Origin: Ochlerotatus camptorhynchus
Taxonomy: Eukaryota; Arthropoda; Insecta; Diptera; Culicidae
DNA: 64,000 nt
Direction: 5' to 3'
Assembly (NCBI RefSeq): GCF_037179485.1
Contig: NW_027040888.1
Location: forward strand, 1,806,001-1,870,000
Shown here: positions 32,738 to 43,960 of the stretch, in pieces
Numbering within the stretch: the first letter of the stretch is position 1
Layout of the letters: the number at the start of each line of letters is the position of its first letter
Notes under the pieces: model-generated
Told to the model about the DNA's origin: nothing
Database searches by the model: none
Seen by the model: only the letters and a program-made list of their open reading frames with translations
Translations under genes and position numbers: made by a program

Positions 32738-35700
32738 GTTTTCCCAGTATAAAATATTCCAAAATCCTTTATTTATCGGCTGGTGGGCCTACCAAACCTT
32801 TAAATTGATTTATCTCCGTAAATATGGCTCTAATCGCGAAAAGAGGGGTGTTCAGATGCTCGAAATTTTCATATCCAGATTTCCCAGCATAAAATATTCC
32901 AAAATCCTTCATTTATCGGCTGGTGGGCCTGCCAAACCTCTAAATCGATTTATCTCCGTAAATACGGCTCTAATCGCGAAAAGAGGGGTGTTCAGATGCT
33001 CGAAATTTTCATACCCGGATTTTCCAATATTAAATATTCCAAAATCCTTTATTTATCGGCTGGTGAGCCTACCAAACCTTTAAATCGATTTATCTCCGTA
33101 AATATGGCTCTAATCGCGAAAACAGGGGTGTTCAGATGCTCGAAATTTTCATACCCGGATTTCCCAGTGTTAAATATTCCAAAATCCTTTATTTATCGGC
33201 TGGTGAGCCTACCAAACCTTTAAATTGATTTATCTCCGTAAATATGGCTCTAATCGCGAAAACAGGGGTGTTCAGATGCTCGAAATTTTCATACTTGTAT
33301 TTCCCTGTATAAAATATTCCGAAATCCTATATTATTCGGCTGGTGAGTCTACCAAACCTTTAAATCGATTTATCTCCGTAAATATGGCTCTAATCGCGAA
33401 AACAGGGGTGTTCAGATGCTCGAAATTTTCATACCGTGATTTCCCAGTGTTAAATATTCCAAAATCCTTTATTTATCGGCTGGTGCGCCTACCAAACCTT
33501 TAAATCGATTTATCTCCGTAAATATGGCTCTAATCGTGAAAAGAGGGGTGTTCAGATGCTCGAAATTTTCATACTCGAATTGCCCAGTGTTAAATATTCC
33601 AAAATCTTTTATTTGTCGGCTGGTGGGCCTACCAAACCTTTAAATCGATTTATCTCCGTAAATATGGCTCTAATCGTGAAAAGAGGGGTGTTCAGATGCT
33701 CGAAATTTTCATACTCGAATTGCCCAGTGTTAAATATTCCAAAATCCTTTATTTATCGGCTGGTGAGCCTACCAAACCTTTAAATCGATTTATCTCCGTA
33801 AATATGGCTCTAATCGCGAAAACAGGGGTGTTCAGATGCTCGAAATTTTCATACTCGGATTTCCCAGTGTTAAATATTCCAAAATCCTTTATTTGTCGGC
33901 TGGTGGGCCTACCAAACCTTTAAATTGATTTATCTCCGTAAATATGGCTCTAATCGCGAAAACAGGGGTGCTCGAAATTTTCATACTTGTATTTCCCTGT
34001 ATAAAATATTGCGAAATCCTATATTATTCGGCTGGTGGGCCTACCAAACCTTTAAATCGATTTATCTCCGTAAATATGGCTCTAATCGCGAAAACAGGGG
34101 TGTTCAGATGCTCGAAATTTTCATACCCGGATTTCCCAGTGTTAAATATTCCAAAATCCTTTATTTATCGGCTGGTGAGCCTACCAAACCTTTAAATCGA
34201 TTTATCTCCGTAAATATGGCTCTAATCGCGAAAACAGGGGTGTTCAGATGCTCGAAATTTTCATACCCGGATTTCCCAGTATAAAATATTCCAAAATCCT
34301 TTATTTATCGACTGGTGGGTCTACCAAACCTTTAAATCGATTTATCTCCGTAAATACGGCTCTAATCGCGAAAACAGGGGTGTTCAGATGCTCGAAATTT
34401 TCATACCTGGATTTCCCAGTATAAAATATTCCAAAATCCTTTATTTTTCGACTGGTGGGCCTACCAAACCTTTAAATCGATTTATCTCCGTAAATATGGC
34501 TCTAATCGCGAAAAGAGGGGTGTTCAGATGCTCGAAATTTTCATACTCGGATTTCCCAGTATAAAATATTCCAAAATCTTTTAATTATCGGCTGGTGGGC
34601 CTGCCAAACCTTTAAATCGATTTATCTCCGTAAATATGGCTCTAATCGCGAAAAGAGGGGTGTTCAGATGCTCGAAATTTTAATACTCGGATTTCCCAGA
34701 AAAAAAATTCCAAAATCTATTATTTATCGGCTGGTGGGCCTGCCAAACCTTTAAATCGATTTATCTCCGTAAATATGGCTCTAATCGCGAAAAGAGGGAT
34801 GTTCAGATGCTCGAAATTTTCATACTCGGATTTCCCAGTATAAAATATTCCAAAATCCATTATTAATCGGCTGGTGGGCCTGCCAAACCTTTAAATCGAT
34901 TTATCTCCGTAAATATGGCTCTAATCGCGAAAACAGGGGTGTTCAGATACTCGAAATTTTCATACCTGGATTTCCCAGTATAAAATATTCCAAAATCCAT
35001 TATTAATCGGCTGGTGGGCCTACAAAACCTTTAAATCGATTTATCTCCGTAAATATGGCTCTAATCGCGAAAACAGGGGAGTTCAGATGCTCGAAATTTT
35101 CATACCTGGATTTCCCAGTATAAATTATTCCAAAATCCTATATTTTTCGACTGGTGGGCCTACCAAACCTTTAAATCGATTTATCTCCGTAAATATGGCT
35201 CTAATCGCGAAAAGAGGGGTGTTCAGAAGCTCGATATTTTCGCACTCGGATTTCCCAGTATAAAATATTCCAAAATCTTTTAATTATCGGCTGGTGGGCC
35301 TGCCAAACCTTTAAATCGATTTATCTCCGTAAATATGGCTCTAATCGCGAAAAGAGGGGTCTTCAGATGCTCGAAAATTTCTTTCGCGAATTTCCCAGTA
35401 TAAAATATTCCAAAATCCTTTATTTATCGGCTGGTGGGCCTACCAAACCTTTAAATCGATTTATCTCCGTAAATATGGCTCTAATCGTGAAAAGAGGGAT
35501 GTTCAGATGCTGGAAATTTTCATATCCAGATTTCCCAGTATAAAATATTCTAAAATCCTTTATTTGTCGGCTGGTGGGCCTACCAAACCTTTAAATCGAT
35601 TTATCTCCGTAAATATGGCTCTAATCGTGAAAAGAGGGATGTTCAGATGCTGGAAATTTTCATATCCAGATTTCCCAGTATAAAATATTCCAAAATCCTT

Positions 35701-36186
35701 TATTTATCGGCTGGTGAGCCTACCAAACCTTTAAATCGATTTATCTCCGTAAATATAGCTCTAATCGCGAAAAGAGGGGTGTTCAGATGCTCGAAATTTT
35801 CTTATCCAGATTTCCCAGTATAAAATATTCAAAAATCCTTTATTTATCGGCTGGTGGGCCTGCCAAACCTTTAAATCGATTTATCTCCGTAAATATGGCT
35901 CTAATCGCAAAAACAGGGGTGTTCAGATGCTCAAAATTTTCATACCCGGATTTCCCTGTGTTAAAAATTCCAAAATCCTTTATTTATCGGCTGGTGGGCC
36001 TACCAAACCTTTAAATCGGTTTATCTCCGTAAATATGGCTCTAATAGCGAAAAGAGGGGTGATCAGATGCTCGAAATTTTCATACCCGGATTTCCCAGTA
36101 AAAAAAATTCCAAAATCCTTTATTTATCGGCTGGTGGGCCTACCAAACCTTTAAACCGATTTATCTCCGTAAATATGGCTCTAATC
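32738..36186. repeat. 140-bp satellite array, about 24.6 units (candidate piRNA satellite)
   Basis: A marker in each monomer (tatctccgta) occurs 25 times, at 32811, 32951, 33091, 33231, 33371, 33511, 33651, 33791, 33931, 34063, 34203, 34343, 34483, 34623, 34762, 34902, 35042, 35182, 35322, 35462, 35602, 35742, 35882, 36022 and 36162. Spacing is 140 bp except for two small deletions (132 and 139). All units have one orientation. The unit contains ttccaaaatcctttatttat, cggctggtgggcctaccaaa, taaatcgatttatctccgta, aatatggctctaatcgcgaa, gaggggtgttcagatgctcg and aaattttcatacccggattt in that order. Short open frames read through it (a 75-residue peptide recurs), but 140 is not a multiple of three and no frame is kept, so it is not coding. 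From memory, Aedes aegypti has a satellite locus of about this size whose transcripts yield the maternally deposited piRNAs tapiR1 and tapiR2. I infer this array may be that locus, but I have no piRNA sequence to compare. Confidence 0.95.
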
Positions 36187-37664
36187 ATTGAAGTGATTGC
36201 CGTGTAAATCAAATGGGAATCACTACACCGTGAGTGATTAGTTGTCCACAGGACTTTATAGGGATGTCCATGTAATTTTGAATGAAGTCCCAGTGCTGCT
36301 GGGGGAAGTCAATAGGTATTAACCTAACATATTCCATCAGACCTGGATCGGAGTACGATTACCTTAGTGCAATAGCATAGGATTTATAGGAACGGATCAT
36401 TGCAGTTAAAAATGCAATTACATTCTATTCCACGAGTCCGACATCAAGCATATCCCCTTCACCAGATCCGGTAATTTTGCTGATGCATCTCTGTCATCAT
36501 CATTCGGTAGAACTAGCTCGTATCAAGGGACCCCAGAACGATGGGTGGTCTACCGATCGGTCAACTGTAAGGCCTTGCTCATTACTGAAAATTTGATTTG
36601 AGGCTTTATTAAAAACTGGCCCGAGGATGTTGCTCCTAGGGTGGGATTGAATTCTCGTCCGTTCAAATTCTGAGTTACTTTAGCCGGGAATACATTGACA
36701 GGGAGCAGGTGGCAAGGTGTATATCGGCAAGGAATCAGCAGCAGGGACATCGAGCCGGAATCTGGTGAACGGTTTGATGGCTTCCACTTCCTCTTCCACC
36801 TCCCGATCTGTAAACGCACTAATGAGAATGAAGGGAAGCCAAATGCTTGCCTTGATCCATCTGAAAAATTGAGAATGTAAACACAATGAAGAAAAAGGCA
36901 TAACTCTCGGGGTTGCCAAACTCATGGAATATTGACATATTGATAGGCACACTTTGATTGAAACCACGTTCGGCATAGCGCTTTGCACAGCTCAATCACT
37001 CGGAAAAGAATTAGGGTGTGCAGAGTTGAACACCCCTTGCGTAGACTACACATTTTTTTATATCATATGGGTGGAAAGTTCGTAGAACAAATACTTTAAA
37101 AATCTTCACCCTTTAAGATATCTTCGAGCGTGAAACTAAGTCAAACTTCAAAATCACTTTGAATAGGCAACCTCTATTTACAAAGTTGGTAGATATCACA
37201 TAAAGCTTCGCTATGAAAGTTGTTACATACAGCAGTTTTCGTTGTTTCAATCTCAAGATACAAATATTGTAAGCCGTAAATTACCTAAAAAACATAAAAT
37301 TAACTCGAAGCACCTCTAAATTATCACCGATTTTGCTGAAAATTTTCACAGAAGTTCAAATTAACATGATGAACAGTAATCACGGTTGACCCGGTGCATC
37401 CCGAACATTTCTGTTAAAATGAACGGGTCTAATGCACATGTTCGTCACGGCTTTAGCCGTCGATTTCTTGCGAATAAAAGCTTACTTATGAAAATTAAAG
37501 ACACCAACAGGTAGAGGAATCTTTCCTTAAGGGCCCATGCATTAATTATGTCACGCTAAATCGAGGTAAAATTACCCCTCCTCCCCCTATCGATACGTTT
37601 TTCCTATACCTGATGCATTGCTTGTCACAAAATCTTAGAAACCCCCTCCATTATTTATTGAAAC
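36187..37664. other. Unassigned right flank of the satellite
   Basis: Starts abruptly at attgaagtgattgccgtg. Minus-strand frames at 36550-36988 (for example FTDREVEEEVEAIKPFTRF) look slightly protein-like but match nothing I recognise. The 37000-37400 part is AT-rich without clear structure. A short (c)n/(t)n-rich hairpin-like piece is at about 37550-37660. Confidence 0.3.
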
Positions 37665-37727
37665 ATTATTTGCGAGAAGTCAACGACTAGAGCCATTGTT
37701 TACAAAAGCAATTACGCCCCTTTGAAA
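37665..37727 (-). repeat. Fragment of the 3356-3572 MITE family
   Basis: gagaagtcaacgactagagc followed by cattgtttacaaaagcaatt and acgccc matches the right arm of the hairpin at 3356-3572 with several differences. The other arm was not found. Confidence 0.55.
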
Positions 37728-38921
37728 TGTTGGCACTGATTTTCATTTTGCGATAGTGGCAATATCGTCGGGAACGGTCGAGATTTTGCAGCACTGATTT
37801 GAACCTTATTAACTGAATGGAACAGGATCATATTTTCTTCTAGTATCAACCAATCGATACGGTCACTAAATTTTACTGCAAGCTTATCCGACTAATGGAT
37901 ACAATTTATTCTTACCTATTGGAAGCTTCCCAATCGATAAATTCGATTGTACTATTAATCCAACAGCAACAGAGACGAAACTTCTCACAGTTTTATCGAT
38001 ATAGTTGCAATCTTAACGTGGTTGTTTCAGAACTACAGCACACTCACTAACAGCACTATAACACTATACAAGCTTCCATTAAGTCGTTAAATAAGATTTC
38101 ATCACTTTTAGTTCCACAACTCCAATCCAGAAATACGCCCCGTTCAATGTGAATATCGGTACTCTACAAGTGTAACCGGTTACAAAGCTAGCACCGCAGG
38201 CCTTGATTTCATCAATCGTTTTCTCATTCCACTACCAAACCTGGACTTCTTGTGGCCCGTGAACCGAGCGGAGACCGTTTTACTACTACTGTAATCCCCT
38301 CGAAGTGAAAATAAAATAACGTGATGGCCCTTCTTTTCGACCATTATTACTGGCTCTCATCATTCGGGCGCGAGAACGACTACGACGGCCACGATCCGTC
38401 GTCGTCGTCGATAGCGTCCTCCTATAACGTAACATAACTTCTATGGGAAGACGAGCAGGTTTGCCGTTTTGTGAAATAATATTCCATTTACGTTCGTCAG
38501 CCATCCAGGATATATGCAGTTACCCTACATAGCTAGAACAACTACTGTGCTACGTTGGATACAGTCAACGCGGTGAAATTCGGGAAATTCTCTTGGAATA
38601 TATTGCGCGTGAAGCCGCGCGCTGTTCGTGGAGCCGTGAATAAGCACTCTCGGCAGCACGACCGGATCGGCGGCCGACGCCGCGATGCCATGTATCCTGA
38701 TTTTTGTACACGAAAAAAGCCGGGACCCCCTTGTATCTTTTGATACCATTAGGTACTACTTGTTCATAAAATGAAATATTTGTTGAGCTGACAAACTTGC
38801 TCCAGAACCTTACGGTATCAATCATTTGCCATGGCGTTCCAACTTTTATCGTGTACCAAAATCTGGTAATGTGGTATCGCTGGTCGACACGGGTGCTAAG
38901 CGAGCGAAAATGATTTATTTG

Positions 38922-38952
38922 TTCTCTCTTTCTTTCTCTCTCTCTCTCTCTC
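38922..38952. repeat. (CT)n microsatellite
   Basis: tctctctttctttctctctctctctc-type run, interrupted twice by ttt. Confidence 0.9.
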
Positions 38953-39479
38953 ATTTCGTTAGCTCATCGATTCCTTATTAAGAGTCCTTCTGCCTTCTCC
39001 CGATGGTGGTGCCTATCTAACCCTATAGGTAATCCTTACCGTCACGAGACCCAGACCACCATCATCGTCCTCGTGATCGTCAGTTATCCTTTCACCGTTT
39101 GCAGCCCTATACTAATGTTAGATACGGGTAGTAGCTGTTTACATTTTCCCATGGAAATCAATCAAATCTGATGAATTGTATTGTTGAATCAGATGATTGA
39201 ATCCTGCTGATAATGTGCCCAGCGATGTTTGAGAGCAGAATCGTGTGGAAAATTGAAACAATTGCCACACAGCTTCAACCTTCCAGTTTGTAGTCCATCA
39301 GAGCAGACTCGTTCAAAGTCCCAACCAAGCACTATTTTGCGTAGTCATAGCCATACAAACATTTACCTGGCGGACATGTCCACCGCATACCTACCAGTGT
39401 ATCAACCAGTGTGAATAAATCATCTCGTTTTCAGAAAGAAATCGATTATTGGTTGTGGTGACCGTCCACTGGCTGGTTA

Positions 39480-39520
39480 ACTGACTGACTGACTGACTGA
39501 CTGACTGACTGACTGACTGT
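39480..39520. repeat. (GACT)n microsatellite
   Basis: About ten perfect tetranucleotide units. Confidence 0.95.
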
Positions 39521-41367
39521 AACGGATATTGTACATGCGACTAACGGAGCCAATAAACAAGATTAAATATTAAATTTTCGATTTAGTGCTCCGTTGAATA
39601 AGTGATCGAAACAACAAAAGTAGTAATGCAACTAACTATATTTGGGCTGACATTTGATACGGTGTACAGCTGGAGGAAATGACCACGCGAAAAACGTCGA
39701 TTATTTTCGGTTTTAAATTGCATACCGTGGGAAAACTGATTGCGCTTAAATTGGTTTATTTAGACGGAAACGATACTGAAGTTAGAATTTCTAGTCAATT
39801 TAAAATTAATTTGGAAACTTTAGTAATTTTTTCCATCGCCGAGATAATATTTTATTGAAATTCATGTTAAGCTATCACATTGACGCAAAATCGAAAAAGT
39901 TTGATTTCAATAATTCCCCTCATTTTCCCCTTCTATTTGACTACAGCAGCAGATGGGGCCTGTTCCTCGGCATCTTTTGTCAAGATGGTTGTGATTTGAC
40001 TCGGAATATTCCATCGGATACAACAATGTTAGTGAGGAGTGACCCTGTATTGATGACCCCCCGAAAATATTGTTGAACTTATCGACATGAACATATTGAT
40101 GAAACTTTTGTCGCGTGAAGTGCACTTTAGAAAAGTTACCCGAAATTCGAAGAAGGCCTTCAAGGCCACACGCAAAAATAAATCGACATATCCGAATAAA
40201 ACTATGGACCCCTTGCGTGGTATATATGTACATATTAGAGTGGTTAAACATATTTTGCTAAACCAGACTCAATTGATTTTAAATCAGGTTGAGTTAATTT
40301 GGATGCGAACACATACTGTACTGACCCTTTGAAATTTATATGAGAATTACTATGGGAAAAGTGTACTTTATGTTCTCAACGTCCTAGCACTTCGCCATCA
40401 TAATTGACGGAAAAGCTTTCTATTTGTGCTTATGTGAAAGTTCATTAGCTACAACTTTGATCTGCAGCACTTTTTTATTAGACTTCATGGTAATTAGTTA
40501 TTAATCGATTTCAAATCCGATAACTTTCTGATATGATTTATCAACTGCTTTCAGGGCAACACTGCATCTTGAACTTATGACATAGTAGCCTAGATTGCTT
40601 GCCATATTGTTCGCGCCAAGCACACCAATGTTGCCTCATGACAAGGATTAATAAACTCTGCACACTGTGCCGAAACACAGTATGGTACGCTGTTCGGCAC
40701 GTAGGGCACACGTTGACAAGTATGACACAAACAATATAATATTAAACGGCACCACTGCTGCGTTTTGCCTATCGTACCCCTATAAGTGAACTATTGTCCA
40801 GATCGAATGGTCTCGGAGTCTTCCGCAGGAGATCCTCTAGCGTTACCTAACGCTATCGTTAGGTACGTTGTGCGCTTTACGAAATTGCAGAATTCTCACA
40901 CCACGTGCGCTGCGTATTTAGGTTTTATACTTATGTGAACAAGCGTTCCCATATTGCACAAAGCACTGAAAAATAAAGGGGCTAATCCTCAAGCAAAACC
41001 GGAAGGACGTCATCACTGCATTTTTTTTTTGCACTAGGTCACAATAAGTTAAATATTTAAAACCAGCAAACACAAGTTGAATCCAAATGCTTCTCGATGG
41101 GCAACGAATTGAAATACTCCTAAACGCCGTAACGGCCTTCTTAAGCCCCTTTTTTGCTGCTTTACTTAAGGCCACTTTACTTACTGCTTTACTTTACTTT
41201 TTTACTCGGGAAACAAGTTTTTAAACGTGGTAATGCATCACTAATGAGTGCCCTTTCTACCACCGCTCATCACTTTAATGAGTACAAAGCAAACAATATG
41301 TATCAATGTATCATTCAATGTTATTAAAGATTTGTTCACAAATTCTGTGTACATCGTACAGCGTAAT

Positions 41368-41653
41368 ATCAACCGGTGGAAACTAACGATTTCAAATTGG
41401 CTCACTACTTGATTAGCCTATTGGTCCCACGCAAATCGATTAACGTACCCCATTCTAGTCAACATTCTAGTACTACGCAATGTTTGTTTTGATTCGCTTT
41501 GAAAGTTTGACAGATAAAGTGAGGGGTTAGTAGATTTTCCTATGTTTCGAGGGGTGAATCGATTAGCTTGGGACCGAAGATAGTACCAGAGCTGAGCCAA
41601 AATGTTAAGCACATTTCTTCGGGACCTACTAGTCTTAGAGTTACCTCTATGGT
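41368..41653 (+). mobile_element. 285-bp MITE-like element, copy C
   Basis: Begins atcaaccggtggaaactaac and ends ttacctctatggt. It is preceded by aat (41365-41367) and followed by aat (41654-41656), consistent with a 3-bp target duplication. It is directly followed by copy D in the same orientation. Confidence 0.85.
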
Positions 41654-41656
41654 AAT

Positions 41657-41945
41657 ACCAACAATCAATACGAAACTAACGATTTTAATTTGGCTCATCA
41701 CTTAAGTAGCCTATTGGTCCCAAGCAAACGATTAACGTACCCTATTCTAGTCGAAATTCTAGTACTACGCAATGTTTGTTTTGATTCGCTATGAAACTTT
41801 GACAGATAAAATGAGGGGTTATTGGTTTTACCTATGTTTCGAGGGGTGATTCGACAAGCTTGGGACCGAAGATAGTACCAGAGGTGAGCCAAAAAGTTGA
41901 GCACGTTTCTTCGGGACCTACTTGTCTTAGAGTTACCTCTATGGT
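41657..41945 (+). mobile_element. 285-bp MITE-like element, copy D
   Basis: Begins accaacaatcaatacgaaac, the longer form of the left end also seen in copy H, and ends acctctatggt. Exactly three bases (aat) separate it from copy C and exactly three (aaa) from copy E. Confidence 0.85.
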
Positions 41946-41948
41946 AAA

Positions 41949-42346
41949 ACCATAGAGGTAACTCTAATATCCCGGACAGACTATGGCTTATATCATGTAA
42001 TATAGGCTGTCTTGCAATGAGCACTCATATATAGGATTTCCAGTGAAAACTAGATGTATGAGTGCTCATTGCAAGACAGCCTATATTACATGATATAAGC
42101 CATAGTCTGTCTGGGGTATAAGACTAGAAGGTCACGAAGAAACGAGCTCAAGTTTTTGGCTCAGCTCTGGTACTATCTTCGGTCCCAAGCTAATCGTTGC
42201 ATCCCTCGAGACATATGAAAATCCACGAACCCCTAATTTATCTGACAAACTTTCATAGCGAATCAAAACAAACATAGTGTAGTACTAGAATGTTGACTAG
42301 AATGGGATACGTTAATCGAATTACTTGGGACCAATAGATTGTTGGT
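41949..42346 (-). mobile_element. 285-bp MITE-like element, copy E, with nested MITE
   Basis: In reverse orientation, head to head with copy D. It is interrupted at 41968-42118 by a TAA-flanked MITE. Near its far end it jumps from gggaccaatag to attgttggt, so about 50 bp are deleted. It is followed by aat (42347-42349), the same trinucleotide that flanks copies C and D. Confidence 0.8.
41968..42118. mobile_element. Young MITE, PIF/Harbinger-like target duplication
   Basis: The element tatcccggacagactatggc ... gtctgtctggggta has arms of about 58 bp that are almost identical reverse complements (differences only in the first dozen bases). TAA at 41965-41967 and 42119-42121 flanks it. Removing it restores the copy E sequence ctctaagactag, which other copies of that family show. 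A 3-bp TWA duplication is typical of PIF/Harbinger; the superfamily is inferred. Confidence 0.85.
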
Positions 42347-42349
42347 AAT

Positions 42350-43454
42350 ATTACACAACAAGCAGAATGACCAATCGACTGTTTGGGTGTAATATTCAAC
42401 ATTTTTTTCTGTATTCTTTAGATTAGTTTGTGGTGCGATTTTGTCAACCCCTCCGCGCATTAGACTTTATCATTAAATAATTTCATACAATCCTAATTCC
42501 AAATCATTCTCATGCATCTTCAAGATGGGTGTTTGAGGTATTCTTCGGTCCAATAAGACCACTGAAAAAGCGCACGAGTTTCGTAGAACATTAGAAAACA
42601 ATTTCATAAAAGGGGCTGGCAAAATCTGGTCTCCAGTGGGATGCCTTGGTTCCCTTATCATTATGAAGAATTAACCAGAACAAATAAGAATATTACTAGG
42701 AAAAACTGGCATCACACACATAAGTTCGAAATGTGTGACTTGCTTAACGCTTCAGTGGCGTCATCATGACAAATGCAAGCACATTTGCAACTAAAACCTT
42801 ATTTGCGAAGAATGTGATGGTGAGTGTTATATCTGTTTGTCTGTGATTATACATTCAGAGTTGCCAAACTCATGGGATTTTGACATCTTGATTGATAGAT
42901 TTCGGATCGTTCACCACAGCTAAATCACTACACTGAGCGAATTTACCATGTCGTCATTGCATGATTAATCATTCAGAGCTATCCGATTTCTTTAACATCG
43001 AAAATAATATGAGATACCCGATTGACTGATAATTGACATTAAATGGGATGATTCATCATACATATCATAAAAGGAAATAACATCAACCACTTAATGAAGT
43101 ACCGTTCAAATTTTGAAAGGTATTAACAATAAATGAATTCAAGAACAGAAATGAACTAAAATCATCCAAGTGAACCCCATAACGAAAATCATACAACAAC
43201 TGTCATACGATTCATTTTCTTATCGTTTCAGTCTCCCATTGCGTTTTGGCCTTACCATTTTTTCGCAGTTTGTTGCGTCTCTCTCGAATAGCAGTACACA
43301 GTTTTTTCGCATACCACGGGGATTGTCACCAAAAAGCGAACGAGAAAAAAGTTTTCGGATTCATGTGGCAAAAAAATATCTACTCGTTCCGTTCCCGTTT
43401 GATTCGAATGCTTCAGTGCCCGTGGATTGTTTGCGATCCAGCCCCCCCCCTCGA
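42350..43454. other. Unassigned stretch before AMP deaminase remnant
   Basis: No recognised feature up to about 43170. The frame open from 43246 runs into the AMP deaminase similarity, but its first 65 codons do not match that family to my eye. Confidence 0.3.
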
Positions 43455-43960
43455 GGAGGTGGTCAGCGACTTTGAGGGAAGCAAGTACCAAAACGCCGAA
43501 CTGCCTCTTTCGTACTACGGCAAGTCGTCGAACGAGTGGAGTTTTACAAACTGGCCAAGTGGCCATCGACAGAAACGTGTAATCAAAACAACATCCGCTG
43601 GTTGATTCAAATTCCTAGACTTCAGTAAGTTACTGGGAGGGAGGTCCTTTGTTTCAATCAAAACGATTCTAACAAAACAAATTTATCTTCCAGTGATATC
43701 TTCAAGACCAACCAGCTGATGAGCTCGTTTAGCAGATTTTGGGACAACATTTTCAAACTGCTTTTTGAGGCCACAAACAACCCGAGCCAACATCCTAAAT
43801 TGCACAAGTTCCTACAGAACGTGATTTGTTTATTTGTTTATTTGTGATTGGATTCGATTCCGTGGATGACGAGTCCGAACCGGCGAATCCACTGTTCGAT
43901 GGGGACGCCAGGGGCGAGGCCGGCCCAGTGCAGCATTTAGTGTGGTTGTTTTATCATAAA
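43455..43960 (+). pseudogene. AMP deaminase remnant, with an intron
   Basis: AMP deaminase converts AMP to IMP in purine metabolism. 43455-43610 encodes EEVVSDFEGSKYQNAELPLSYYGKS, then SNEW, then (after a frameshift) NNIRWLIQIPRL, matching the conserved region that follows the substrate-binding part of the enzyme. The next block, DIFKTNQLMSSF ... DNIFKLLFEATNNPSQHPKLHKFLQNVI, begins at about 43697 after a segment starting gtaagt (43625) and ending ttccag (43693), a canonical GT-AG intron. After an insertion of tttattt repeats (43827-43843) it reads GFDSVDDESEPANPLFDGDA. It then jumps to GEAGPVQHLV, skipping about 50 residues of the usual enzyme. Stops, frameshifts and deletions make it non-functional. 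Retention of the intron points to segmental DNA duplication rather than retrocopying. Confidence 0.85.

Larger units (their letters stand above)
37728..41364. other. Long unassigned stretch
   Basis: I recognise no gene. Open frames on both strands (around 38286-38954, 39229-39414, 39855-40332, 40918-41175) lack family motifs. Composition at 38300-39100 is more balanced than the surrounding AT-rich DNA, so a regulatory region or UTR of a host gene is possible. Two microsatellites are listed separately. Confidence 0.3.

Noticed and set aside
32855..36154. Recurring ~75-residue open frames (MLEIF...YRLVSLPNL) inside the satellite
   Set aside because: They are translations of a 140-bp non-coding repeat. 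The period is not a multiple of three, each ORF starts and stops at the same repeat positions, and no frame is preserved across units.
32738..36186. CRISPR-like array
   Set aside because: Units are 140 bp with no alternation of short repeats and unique spacers; the genome is eukaryotic.
36550..36988. Minus-strand gene to the right of the satellite
   Set aside because: Two overlapping frames look weakly protein-like, but neither shows a recognisable motif or consistent codon pattern.
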